A stretch of 64,000 bases of DNA from an uncultured Ferrovum sp. (GTDB lineage Bacteria; Pseudomonadota; Gammaproteobacteria; Burkholderiales; Ferrovaceae): contig CAITLJ010000054.1 in assembly GCA_903893215.1 (NCBI GenBank), positions 16,992 through 80,991 on the forward strand. The letters run 5' to 3'. Position numbers and translations under genes: made by a program. Below the pieces are notes generated by a model. The model searched no databases and had not been told where the DNA came from. It saw nothing but the letters and a program-made list of their open reading frames with translations. Of this stretch, positions 17,205 to 27,735 are shown in pieces. The stretch's first letter is position 1, and every line of letters starts with the position of its first letter.

Positions 17205-18163
17205 TCGAAGGACTTGCGTGCCCAATGCTGCACGCGCGCATTCTCTTCCACAATTTCGAGCAGCCAGTGCAGGCGATGACCGATCCGCGGATGGCCCGTG
17301 GCCGCCGCCTTGAAAGCGCAGCCGGGTTCCTCGCGATGCTGGCAGTCGCCAAAACGACATTCGCCAATCAGCCCGCGAAATTCCGGGAAGGCTTCCTCCA
17401 GTTCGCGTACCTGCAGATGCTGCAGGCCAAACACCTGCATGCCCGGGGAATCGGTCACGGTGCCGCCATCGGGCAAATCGAAGCGACGGGCCGAGGTGGT
17501 GGTGTGGCGGCCGGTATCGCTGCTGTTTGACAGGGCACCCGTGCGGGCGCGCGCGTCAGGTAGCAGACTGTTGATCAGTGTCGACTTGCCCATGCCGGAT
17601 TCCCCCACCATGATGGCGTTGCGGTCGCGCAGGCGTTCCAGCAAGGGGGTCACCGATCCCAGCGCGCTCAGGCCGAGCACCTCGATGCCGAGCGGCTGGT
17701 AGTAGGCCAGTTCCTCCAGCACCGCCGCAGTCTCGGGCAAGTCTTGCTTGTTGCACAGGATCAGGCTGTCCATGCCCGCCGCTGCCGCCGCGGCTAGACA
17801 GCGCGCCATCAGGTTTTCCCGGTAGTGCGGCCGGCCGGAGACCACGATCACGGCCAGATCGACATTGGCGGCCAGCACTTTCTGACGGAACGCGTCCGAG
17901 CGGTAGAGCAGCGTGCTGCGGGGTGCCACCTTCTCGATCACGCCGCAGCCCGGCGAAGTGATCGCCACCTCAACCAGGTCTCCACAAGCCACGTCCTGCA
18001 GCCGTCCGCGGCGCACGCAGTCGATGAGTGCGCCATCTTCAGCGCGCACTTCGTGACGTCGGCCGAAGCTGGCAATCACGCGTGACCACCGCGTCGACTG
18101 CAAGCTGGCCGGTGCAGCAGCCGATGGGTTCGTCGCACCCCGCCCCAGGCGACGGTCACGCAT
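17201..18163 (-). CDS. rsgA: Ribosome small-subunit-dependent GTPase A
   Basis: A 320-aa GTPase that assists late 30S maturation. It has an OB-fold N-terminal domain and a circularly permuted GTPase domain, with NKQD (G4) preceding GESGMGKSTLINSLL (G1), GRHTTT (G2) and DSPGMQ (G3). The C-terminal zinc site shows CRFGDCQHREEPGC. Length and motif order are normal. Its start overlaps the end of the M48 protease gene by 8 bases, so the two are translationally coupled. Confidence 0.95.
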   Translation of the reverse strand: MRDRRLGRGATNPSAAAPASLQSTRWSRVIASFGRRHEVRAEDGALIDCVRRGRLQDVACGDLVEVAITSPGCGVIEKVAPRSTLLYRSDAFRQKVLAANVDLAVIVVSGRPHYRENLMARCLAAAAAAGMDSLILCNKQDLPETAAVLEELAYYQPLGIEVLGLSALGSVTPLLERLRDRNAIMVGESGMGKSTLINSLLPDARARTGALSNSSDTGRHTTTSARRFDLPDGGTVTDSPGMQVFGLQHLQVRELEEAFPEFRGLIGECRFGDCQHREEPGCAFKAAATGHPRIGHRLHWLLEIVEENARVQHWARKSFD

Positions 18164-19400
18164 TGGTGAGGGTGTCCAGTCGTCCGATGCGGGTCAGGGC
18201 AGATGGATGGGAAGCGTAGATGGCTGCGTACAGCGGATCGGGTGTCAGGGTGGACGCATTGTCCTCGAACAGCTTGACCAGCGCCGAGATGAGCGCTGCG
18301 GCCGGCGCATGGCGCGCAGCATAGGCGTCGGCCTGAAATTCATGCCGGCGCGACCAGGCACTCATCAGCGGCTGCAGCGGAAACAGCAGGTAGGGCAGGG
18401 TGAGGCTGGCGAACACCAGCAGGGCGGCTGCGCCTTCAGGCGGTATGCCCAGACCGGAACGCAGTGCCGGATCATTGCTGACTACGCCCAGCAATGCCAG
18501 CACGGCCAGGCTCAGTCCGAAGATCAGCCCCATGCGTTGCAGCACGTGGCGATGGGCGAAGTGTCCCAGTTCATGCGCCAGCACGGCTTGCACCTCGTCC
18601 GCGTCAAGGCGTTCGAGCAAGGTGTCGAAGAACACCACCCGCTTGGTGCGGCCAAAGCCGGTGAAGTAAGCATTGCCATGCGCCGAGCGGCGCGACCCAT
18701 CCATCACGAACAGGCCGGATGCGGAAAATCCGCACTGCGTCATCAGCTGTTCGATGCGGCTGCGCAAGATGCTGTCCTCAAGCGGCTTGAAAGTATTGAA
18801 CAGCGGCTGGATCCAGGTGGGATAGATCAGGGTGGCCAGCACGCTGAAGGTGAGCCAGGCGACCCACGTGTAGAGCCACCAATGGGTACCCAGTGCCTGC
18901 ATGATCCAAAGCACGCCAGCGGCGAGTGGTGTGCCCACCACCACGCCAAGGGCCATGCCCTTAAGCTGGTCGCTGACAAACAGGACGGGAGTGATGCGGT
19001 TGAAACCGAAGCGCGCTTCCAGCACGAAGGTGCGATACAGCGTGAGCGGTAAGTCGATCACGGCGCCGGCCACCGTCACTGCAGCGAACAGCAGCAAGCC
19101 CTGTGCGATGCTACCCTGCAGCAGATAGGCAATCTGCGCGGACAGCCAGTCGATGCCGCCGCCCAGTGTAAAGCCGAGTGCCACCGCGGCTTCCAGCAAC
19201 AGGCTGACCATGTTGAGACGTGCTTTGGCCACCGTATAATCGGCAGCCTTGGCGTGGGCGTCCTGGCCGATGCGACCGGCAAAGCGCCCCGGTACCTGGT
19301 GACGGTGGCGCAACACATGGCGGATCTGGCGCGAGGCCAATACCAGTTGCAGGCCGGTGACGGTGATAATCAGGATCAGCAGGCAGAAGGCGGGGGTCAC
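18156..19400 (-). CDS. M48 family zinc metalloprotease (CAAX-protease/Ste24-like)
   Basis: A 414-aa membrane protease. The zinc motif HELGH lies in VLAHELGHFAHRH, with the third ligand region FQADAYAARH downstream. Six or more hydrophobic segments surround it, as in Ste24-type enzymes rather than periplasmic HtpX. The GTG at 19400 is the start: GAGG lies 5 bases upstream and the first residues are a membrane segment (FCLLILIITVTGLQLVLA). Divergent from orn, and co-directional and overlapping with rsgA, a conserved betaproteobacterial neighbourhood. Confidence 0.9.
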   Translation of the reverse strand: MTPAFCLLILIITVTGLQLVLASRQIRHVLRHRHQVPGRFAGRIGQDAHAKAADYTVAKARLNMVSLLLEAAVALGFTLGGGIDWLSAQIAYLLQGSIAQGLLLFAAVTVAGAVIDLPLTLYRTFVLEARFGFNRITPVLFVSDQLKGMALGVVVGTPLAAGVLWIMQALGTHWWLYTWVAWLTFSVLATLIYPTWIQPLFNTFKPLEDSILRSRIEQLMTQCGFSASGLFVMDGSRRSAHGNAYFTGFGRTKRVVFFDTLLERLDADEVQAVLAHELGHFAHRHVLQRMGLIFGLSLAVLALLGVVSNDPALRSGLGIPPEGAAALLVFASLTLPYLLFPLQPLMSAWSRRHEFQADAYAARHAPAAALISALVKLFEDNASTLTPDPLYAAIYASHPSALTRIGRLDTLTNA

Positions 19401-19454
19401 GTTACCTCGAACGCCTGAAGCAGGGGCTTCAGGCTGGAATGAACAGGCAAAATT

Positions 19455-20042
19455 ATGGCACAAGACAAAAATCGACTCATCTGGATTGACCTCGAAATGA
19501 CCGGATTGATTCCGGAGCGTGACCGCATTATCGAGATGGCCATCGTGATTACCGACAGCCAGCTCAACACGGTGGCCGAGGGGCCGGTGATCGCGGTGCA
19601 TCAGTCAGAAGACACGCTGGCTGGCATGGATGCCTGGAACCAGAATACCCATGGCAAATCGGGACTGACGGCCCGGGTGCGGGCCTCTGGGCACGACGAT
19701 GCGCAGGCTGAAGCCCGCATGCTGGCGTTTTTGGAGCAGTGGGTTCCGAAAGGGGCCTCGCCCATGTGTGGCAACTCGATCTGCCAGGATCGTCGGTTTC
19801 TGGCCCGCTACATGCCGGCGCTGGAAGGCTGGTTTCATTATCGCAACCTGGATGTCAGTACCCTCAAGGAGCTGGCCAAGCGCTGGTATCCGGCGGTCTA
19901 CGGTGGCTTGAGCAAGTCATCACGACACGAGGCGCTGGCCGATATTTATGAATCGATCGAGGAGTTGCGCCACTATCGCACCCACATGCTGGCGCCAGCG
20001 CCGGGCCCTGCGGGCGCCGCGATGCCCGCAGCGGGGCTGTGA
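19455..20042 (+). CDS. orn: Oligoribonuclease
   Basis: A 3'-5' exoribonuclease that degrades the shortest RNA products (2-5 nt) and pGpG. DEDD family residues are visible: WIDLEMTGL (D, E) at residues 10-18, MDAWNQNTH in the middle, and the final [13 protein letters not shown]. 195 aa including a Pro/Ala-rich tail ([17 protein letters not shown]) that extends beyond the usual ~181-aa end. Its stop overlaps the ATG of the thioredoxin gene. Confidence 0.95.
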   Translation: MAQDKNRLIWIDLEMTGLIPERDRIIEMAIVITDSQLNTVAEGPVIAVHQSEDTLAGMDAWNQNTHGKSGLTARVRASGHDDAQAEARMLAFLEQWVPKGASPMCGNSICQDRRFLARYMPALEGWFHYRNLDVSTLKELAKRWYPAVYGGLSKSSRHEALADIYESIEELRHYRTHMLAPAPGPAGAAMPAAGL

Positions 20043-20560
20043 TGGGTTGCCGCCCCGTCGGGCTGGTGCGCTGGGTCGGGTTGCTGGCCATGCTGGGCTG
20101 GACGATGACGGCCTTGGCTGCGCCTGCAGTGGGCAGTGTGCCGCCCGACTTCACGCTGGCTGGCATGGAACAATCCGAGGTGCAGCTGGCTCGGCTGCAG
20201 GGCAAGGTGGTGGTGATCGAGTTCTGGGCTTCCTGGTGTCCGGCGTGTCAGCAGTCCATGCCCTGGCTTGAACGGCTGCAGGCGCGCTATGGCGTGCGTG
20301 GCTTGCAGGTGGTGGCGATCAATGTGGACCAGAAACGCGAGGATGCCGATGCCTGGCTTGTGGCGCATCCGCTCAAGTTGCTGCTGGCCTTCGATCCGGC
20401 CAACCGCACGCCGCGCAGTTACGACCTCAGCGCCATGCCGGCCACTTTGGTGATCGGCGCCGATGGCAAGGTGCGTGCCGCCCACGAAGGTTTCGAGCCG
20501 GCCGATATCCCTGCCCTGGAGATGGCGGTCAAAGCCGCACTCGGTGCCCCGGTGCCCTGA
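20042..20560 (+). CDS. TlpA-family thioredoxin-like protein
   Basis: A 172-aa periplasmic thiol-disulfide oxidoreductase. It has a signal peptide (LLAMLGWTMTALAAPA), then the redox motif WCPAC in FWASWCPACQQSM near residue 70 and the cis-proline loop AMPATLVI. CPxC proteins of this family often reduce apocytochrome c or other envelope proteins. The ATG at 20042 overlaps the orn stop (TGATG). A DsbD-alpha-like gene lies 140 bases downstream on the opposite strand, which suggests both act in envelope redox. Confidence 0.88.
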   Translation: MGCRPVGLVRWVGLLAMLGWTMTALAAPAVGSVPPDFTLAGMEQSEVQLARLQGKVVVIEFWASWCPACQQSMPWLERLQARYGVRGLQVVAINVDQKREDADAWLVAHPLKLLLAFDPANRTPRSYDLSAMPATLVIGADGKVRAAHEGFEPADIPALEMAVKAALGAPVP

Positions 20561-20594
20561 CTCTCGTCCTGCCGGCCATTGCGGCAAGCCTTGC

Positions 20595-20658
20595 CCATCC
20601 ACCGGCACAGCCATCCACCGGTACACCCATCCACCGATACACCCATCCACCGATACAC
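20595..20658. repeat. Minisatellite: four tandem 16-bp units
   Basis: Four head-to-tail units: CCATCCACCGGCACAG, CCATCCACCGGTACAC, and CCATCCACCGATACAC twice. The two distal copies are identical and the proximal ones drift by 1-3 bases, the pattern of recent unit duplication. It sits in the 143-base space between two convergent genes and is not part of either. Confidence 0.95.
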
Positions 20659-20703
20659 CAGGCGCGCCCACCGCGCGCACTGCTTGCTGGCTGTCCAGTC
20701 TGG

Positions 20704-21264
20704 TCAGCGCGCTGTTGCCGCGAAAGACTTGCGCTGCGGCGGATAGCACAGGCCGGCCTCGGCGCAGCCTTGCCACAGTACGTCGAACGCCGGGCGCGCG
20801 CGGCCCGGTGTCTGTGGTGCAAAGTCGATGCTGACTTCAAAAGATTGGTGAAACACTTGCTGCGGACCGAAATACGGATCGTCCTTGGTATCTCCGGCCG
20901 GCAGGTCGAGGTGTGCGTCAAGCGGCACCGCTCGGTCCTGTGCCAGCACGCGCAGCCGGTCACGGTAAAGATAGTAGCCCGGGGTGATCATGAAGCGCCC
21001 CACCAGACGGTCCTCGCCCACCCAGGCCCAGGTGGCCTGAAACGCCTGATTGGCGGACAGGAAATGACCGCCGGGTGCTTCATCGTCCGGGTTGGCCGGC
21101 GCACCAAGGCTGGGCGTGCCTGTGACTTGCACTGCGGACGGCGGGCCGGCCAGTTCCTGTAGGCCGGTCGCACTGGCGCCAACCGGGTGCAGCGCCCAAG
21201 CCACGCCGCCCAGCCAGAGCAGGGTGGTTGCGCGCAGGCGGCATTCAAATCGCTTCTGGATCAT
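20704..21264 (-). CDS. Stand-alone DsbD N-terminal (alpha) domain protein
   Basis: A 186-aa exported protein with a signal-like N-terminus (TTLLWLGGVAWALHPVGASA) followed by one DsbD alpha domain: FLSANQAFQATWAWV, FMITPGYYLYRDRL, and the redox cysteines in WQGCAEAGLCYPPQ. Full DsbD would continue with eight membrane helices and a thioredoxin domain. Here a stop codon follows the alpha domain directly, and neither other module is adjacent. The ATG at 21264 has GGAG upstream and overlaps the end of queG. It could be a truncated dsbD or a functional partner of the TlpA-like protein. Confidence 0.8.
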   Translation of the reverse strand: MIQKRFECRLRATTLLWLGGVAWALHPVGASATGLQELAGPPSAVQVTGTPSLGAPANPDDEAPGGHFLSANQAFQATWAWVGEDRLVGRFMITPGYYLYRDRLRVLAQDRAVPLDAHLDLPAGDTKDDPYFGPQQVFHQSFEVSIDFAPQTPGRARPAFDVLWQGCAEAGLCYPPQRKSFAATAR

Positions 21265-22369
21265 GCTTGGTCTCCGTTTTGACGGCCTCTGTCAATTGGG
21301 CAAGCGCCCAGGTCACATGTTCCCGCACCATGGCGTCCGGGTGGTCCAGCCGTTGCCGTAGCGCATGCACGGCTTCGGCCGTAGCCGGTCCGTTACCGAG
21401 CGCGACCGCAATGTTGCGCAGCCAGCGCGCGTGGCCGATCCGACGGATGGGCGAGCCCTGCAGGCGTTGTTCAAATTCGGTTGCACTCCACCCGAACAGG
21501 GTGACCAGCGCACTGCGATCGAGATCATGACGTGGGCTGAACTCTTCCGCCACCATCGCGCGCGGACCGTCGCGGTTCCAGGGGCAGAATAGCTGGCAGT
21601 CATCGCAACCGTAAATCCGGTTGCCGATGGCCCGGCGCAGTTCAGCAGGAATGCTGCCAGGATGTTCGATGGTCAGATAGGAGATGCAGCGGCGTGCATC
21701 CACCTGATAGGGCGCCACAATCGCGCCGGTGGGACAGACATCGATGCACGTGGTGCATCGTCCGCAATGCTCGCTGACTGGCGCATCCACCGGCAGCGGC
21801 AGGCTGGTGAACAGTTCAGCCAGAAAAAACCAGCTACCGGCCTGGCGGTTCAGCAGCAGCGTGTGCTTGCCGCGCCAGCCCAGCCCGGCCTGGCGGGCCA
21901 GTTCCACTTCCAGCACGGGAGCGCTGTCGCAGAAGACCCGTCCGGCCGGCAGGCCACTGGCTGCACTCAGCGTGGTTGCAAGCCGGGCGAGCCGGGTGCG
22001 CAGCGCCTTGTGATAATCACGGCCCAGCGCATAACGCGAAACATAGGCCTGCGCCGGCGCATCCAGCAGCGCTGCGCTGGCCGCCGGATCGGCCGGGCCA
22101 TAAGGCAGGGTGACACTGATCACCCGGACGGTGCCTGGCACCAGTTGCTCCGGATCGAGGCGCAGCGGTAACGAGCGTTCATACCAGTCCATGCATCCCT
22201 GCATGCCAGCCGCCAGCCAGCGGCGCAGCGGTGCCTCGGCGGCGCGCAAATCCGGCGCGCTGACGGCAACGCTGCTGAAGCCAAGCGCGGTCGCCCAGTG
22301 GTCCAGGTCGGTGCGCAATTGCTGCAATTGTTGGGCGGAAAGGGACACGGAGCAGGCCGGGGTGGTCAC
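21245..22369 (-). CDS. queG: Epoxyqueuosine reductase
   Basis: Cobalamin- and iron-sulfur-dependent reduction of epoxyqueuosine to queuosine in tRNA. The two [4Fe-4S] motifs are visible as CGRCTTCIDVCPTGAI and CDDCQLFCPWN, preceded by WRGKHTLLLNRQAGSWFFLAE typical of QueG, with a HEAT-like C-terminus. The GTG at 22369 gives 374 aa, the normal length; the open frame extends to 22501 but would collide with the divergent tsaE. This operonic partner of tsaE is in the common divergent arrangement. Confidence 0.93.
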   Translation of the reverse strand: MTTPACSVSLSAQQLQQLRTDLDHWATALGFSSVAVSAPDLRAAEAPLRRWLAAGMQGCMDWYERSLPLRLDPEQLVPGTVRVISVTLPYGPADPAASAALLDAPAQAYVSRYALGRDYHKALRTRLARLATTLSAASGLPAGRVFCDSAPVLEVELARQAGLGWRGKHTLLLNRQAGSWFFLAELFTSLPLPVDAPVSEHCGRCTTCIDVCPTGAIVAPYQVDARRCISYLTIEHPGSIPAELRRAIGNRIYGCDDCQLFCPWNRDGPRAMVAEEFSPRHDLDRSALVTLFGWSATEFEQRLQGSPIRRIGHARWLRNIAVALGNGPATAEAVHALRQRLDHPDAMVREHVTWALAQLTEAVKTETKHDPEAI

Positions 22370-22476
22370 GCGAAGGATCGCTGCAAAGCATACACCTGCG
22401 GTTTGGCTTGCAGCCGGATCGGGACTGTGTTTGCATACAGTCCGTGTCTGCTTCCGCCAAACCTGTTGTCGCATCA

Positions 22477-22956
22477 ATGTTGTGCCAGCTCGCTGATCCA
22501 TCCGCCACCGAAGCGTTGGGGCAGGCGCTGGCGGACTGTGTTCGCCCGGGCATGCTGGTCACCCTGGACGGGCCGCTGGGCAGCGGCAAAACCCATCTGG
22601 TGCGCGCCCTGCTGCGCGCCATCGGCCATTCCGGACGGGTACGCAGTCCCACGTATACGGTGATGGAGCCCTATGATCTGGCCTGGGGGCGTGTCTGCCA
22701 TTTCGACTTCTATCGCTTCTCCAAAGATTTTGAGGCAGACGATGCCGGACTGCGTGAAGAATTCAACGCTGCCACCCTGTGTGTGGTGGAGTGGCCCCTG
22801 CAAGCCGGCGAGTGGCTGCCGTCGGCCGATCTGGCCTTGATCTGGCAGCCAGTGACCGAGGGCCGTCTGGTCCAGATATGCGCCGCAGCGTCCACCTGCC
22901 TGCCGGTCTGGCCTGCGCAGTCCGCCAATCCTGGCGGTACGGGAGCGAAGGCATGA
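22477..22956 (+). CDS. tsaE: tRNA t6A biosynthesis ATPase TsaE
   Basis: A 159-aa P-loop protein that drives turnover of the TsaBD complex making N6-threonylcarbamoyladenosine in tRNA. Walker A is LDGPLGSGKTHLVRALL; SPTYTVMEPY and the HFDFYRF and VVEWP segments are characteristic. The ATG at 22477 is chosen over a TTG at 22408 because the family starts shortly before the P-loop. Its TGA overlaps the ATG of amiC (ATGA). First gene of a four-gene overlapping operon tsaE-amiC-mutL-miaA, an arrangement conserved in proteobacteria. Confidence 0.93.
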   Translation: MLCQLADPSATEALGQALADCVRPGMLVTLDGPLGSGKTHLVRALLRAIGHSGRVRSPTYTVMEPYDLAWGRVCHFDFYRFSKDFEADDAGLREEFNAATLCVVEWPLQAGEWLPSADLALIWQPVTEGRLVQICAAASTCLPVWPAQSANPGGTGAKA

Positions 22957-24670
22957 GTCATCGCTTGGGTCTGGGTCTTGGTCTGGGTGGGCAGGGGGCT
23001 TCGCGCGCCTGCAAACACCTGCAGATGCTGTTGGCTGCGGCCTGCGCGTTGTTGATCAGCGCGCAGGCTTGCGCGCAAGGCCTGCAACATGGTGTCCTGC
23101 TGACCGGCGCACGCCTGTGGCCGGCACAGGACTACACGCGCCTTACGCTGGAGGCGCGCAGCCCGCTGCACTGGACCCTGTTCTCTGTGGAATCGCCGGA
23201 TCGGCTGGTGCTTGACCTGGAAGGCGTGGATCCGGGGGCTGCCACGGAAGCCTTGCCCGGGCGGGTCCGGCCCGATGATCCCTGGGTCCGGGCGATCCGC
23301 GTCGGGCGCTTCAAACCCGGCGTGCTGCGTGTCGTGCTCGATCTGAAGGCGGCGGTCAAGGCATCGGCTTCCCTGTTACAGCCGGCGGGCGAATATGGGT
23401 ACCGGCTGGTGGTCGATATCTATCCGTCGGTTCCCGTCGATCCCTTGATGGCCTTGCTGGAAAGTCGTGAGCGCAGTGCTGGCAGGATGGCGGACGCTAC
23501 AGCGGCGAGCGCGGCAGCGGCAAGTGCTGCAACGGCGACCGCTGCAACGGAAGGTCCGGTGGCCAGCGCTGCGTCGTCAGGGAGTGCTGCGCCAACCCCG
23601 CCTTCTGTGTCATCGGGTCCTGCAAGCGCATCTGCAACTGCATCTGCATCTGCAACTGCAACGTCACCCTCAACGTCACCCGTATCGACAGTTGTATCGA
23701 TACCGACATCGTCACCTGCACCTGCACCTGTATCAACATTTGTATCGACACCGGCGTCACCACCTGCACCTTCACCGGCGTCCGCAGCAGCAGCGGCATT
23801 GGCACGGGCCTCGGCCCCGGCCTCGCTCGCCAGCTCCGCAAGCGCACCCGCATCGGTCCCGCCACCGTCTGCAGTATCAACACCTGCCCCTGCCGGCACC
23901 GCGGCGCACGTGGCCATGCCAGGGCGTCCCGGGGCATCGTCCAATCTGCCTATGCTCACGATTGCGATCGATGCCGGTCACGGTGGCGAGGATCCCGGCG
24001 CACATGGCGAGGCTGGCACGCTCGAGAAAGAAGTCACATTGGCAGTGGCGCAGCGTGTTCGCGACCGCGTCAATGCCGAGCCCAACCTGCGCGGCGTGCT
24101 GATCCGCGATGGCGATTACTTCATCCCGTTGGGCGGTCGCACCGCCAAGGCGCGCCAACTGCACGCCGACCTGTTCGTATCGATCCACGCCGATGCCTTC
24201 ATCAGCAAGGACGCACGCGGTTCATCGGTCTTTGCCCTGTCCGAACGCGGTGCCACCTCGGTGGCGGCGCGTTGGCTGGCCAACCGTGAAAACCAGGCCG
24301 ACCAGATCGGTGGTGTCAACCTGAACGCCCGCGATCCTTATCTGGCACAAACCCTGTTCGACCTGTCGCAAACCGCCACCATTGCCGACAGCCTCCGGCT
24401 GGCGCGCTCGGTACTGCGCGAACTGGGCGGACTCAATCCCTTGCATCGCGGCGAAGTCGAGCAGGCCGGCTTTGCCGTGCTGAAGGCGCCGGACATTCCC
24501 TCCATCCTCGTCGAGACGGCCTTCATCAGCAATCCGTACGAGGAGAAACGGCTGGCCGATCCCGCCTACCAGGAGCGACTGGCAGACACCATCGTGCGTG
24601 GCATCAAACATTACCTGCAGTCGCGCCCGGCGCAGGCCCGTCCAAAACTGTCGCAGCGCGACGAGACACC

Positions 24671-24674
<4 letters not shown>
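22953..24674 (+). CDS. amiC: N-acetylmuramoyl-L-alanine amidase (AmiC-type)
   Basis: A 573-aa periplasmic peptidoglycan amidase for daughter-cell separation. Order: signal peptide (residues 20-42), AMIN domain for septal targeting (RLTLEARSPLHWTLF to RLVVDIYPS), a long low-complexity Ala/Ser/Pro/Thr linker (about residues 175-325), and an Amidase_3 catalytic domain with zinc ligands in IDAGHGGEDPGA, the E of GTLEKEVTL and SIHADAF, plus the catalytic E of ILVETAFISNP. The linker is about twice as long as usual. Overlaps tsaE by 4 bases and mutL by 4 bases. Confidence 0.93.
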
Positions 24675-26712
<2,038 letters not shown>

Positions 26713-26716
<4 letters not shown>

Positions 26717-27657
26717 GTCGCTCGCCGGCGGTGTTGTTGCTGATGGGCCCCACCGCTGCTGGTAAGTCGGCGCTGGCGCTTGCCATTGCGCAACAATGCA
26801 ATGCCGAGATCATCAGTGTGGATTCGGCGGCAATTTACCGGCAGATGGATGCTGGCACCGCCAAGCCCACACAGGCCGAGCGCGCTCTCGTGCCGCATCA
26901 CCTGATCGATGTGATTGATCCCACTGCAGCCTATTCGGCGGCGCGCTTTCACGCTGACGCGCTCGCCTGCATCGCCGACATCCATGCGCGTGGCCGGCGC
27001 GCGGTGCTGGCGGGCGGCACCATGCTGTACTTCAAGGCCCTGCTCGCCGGGCTGGATGCCTTGCCAGCCGCCGACGCTGCGGTGCGCGCCGGACTCGACG
27101 CACGGGCTGCGCAGCTGGGCTGGCCGGCGCTGCACGCCGAGCTGGCTGCCGTGGATCCGGTCACGGCGGCACGTCTCGCGCCCAACGACAGCCAGCGCAT
27201 CCAGCGCGCACTGGAAGTGCACCAGCTTACCGGTCAGCCGCTTTCGGCGCTGCATCAGCGCGCCAATACTGCGGCACCCGCGCATCATTCCTGGCGCGTG
27301 CTTGCGCTGCCGCCCTCGGATCGCGCCGCGCTGCATCAGCGCATTGCCCACCGGTTCGACCAGATGCTCGCTGCCGGTCTGGTCGAGGAAGTGGCCCGCT
27401 TGCAGCGCGACTGGCCGGATCTGCACCGCGACCTGCCGTCGATGCGCTGCGTCGGCTACCGTCAGGCCTGGGAATGGTTGGCCGGCGAAGTGGACCAGGC
27501 CACATTGCGCGCCCGTGGCATTGTGGCCACACGGCAACTGGCCAAACGCCAGCTGACCTGGATGCGGTCGCTGCCGGTGGACGTGGAACTCGACTGCCTG
27601 CGGCCGGATCTGCTGCAGGCCGGCAGTCTGGCGGCGCGTCGGCTTATGGCTGCTTAG
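26713..27657 (+). CDS. miaA: tRNA dimethylallyltransferase
   Basis: Adds an isopentenyl group to A37 of tRNAs reading UNN codons. The 314-aa protein starts with the P-loop [15 protein letters not shown], then [20 protein letters not shown], a DVID segment and [10 protein letters not shown]. The C-terminus shows [14 protein letters not shown] and the [12 protein letters not shown] block, all typical. The ATG at 26713 overlaps the mutL stop. Last gene of the tsaE-amiC-mutL-miaA operon; convergent with xseA. Confidence 0.96.
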
Positions 27658-27735
27658 GCGTCCGTCGCAGTCAACGCCCCCGGCGGGGCGCTGTCCGGCC
27701 ATCCGCCGTTGCTGGCAAGTGTTGCGCGCGCAACC

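Noticed and set aside
20595..20658. Possible CRISPR array
   Set aside because: Units are directly adjacent with no spacers and are only 16 bp, and no cas genes are present; it is a minisatellite.
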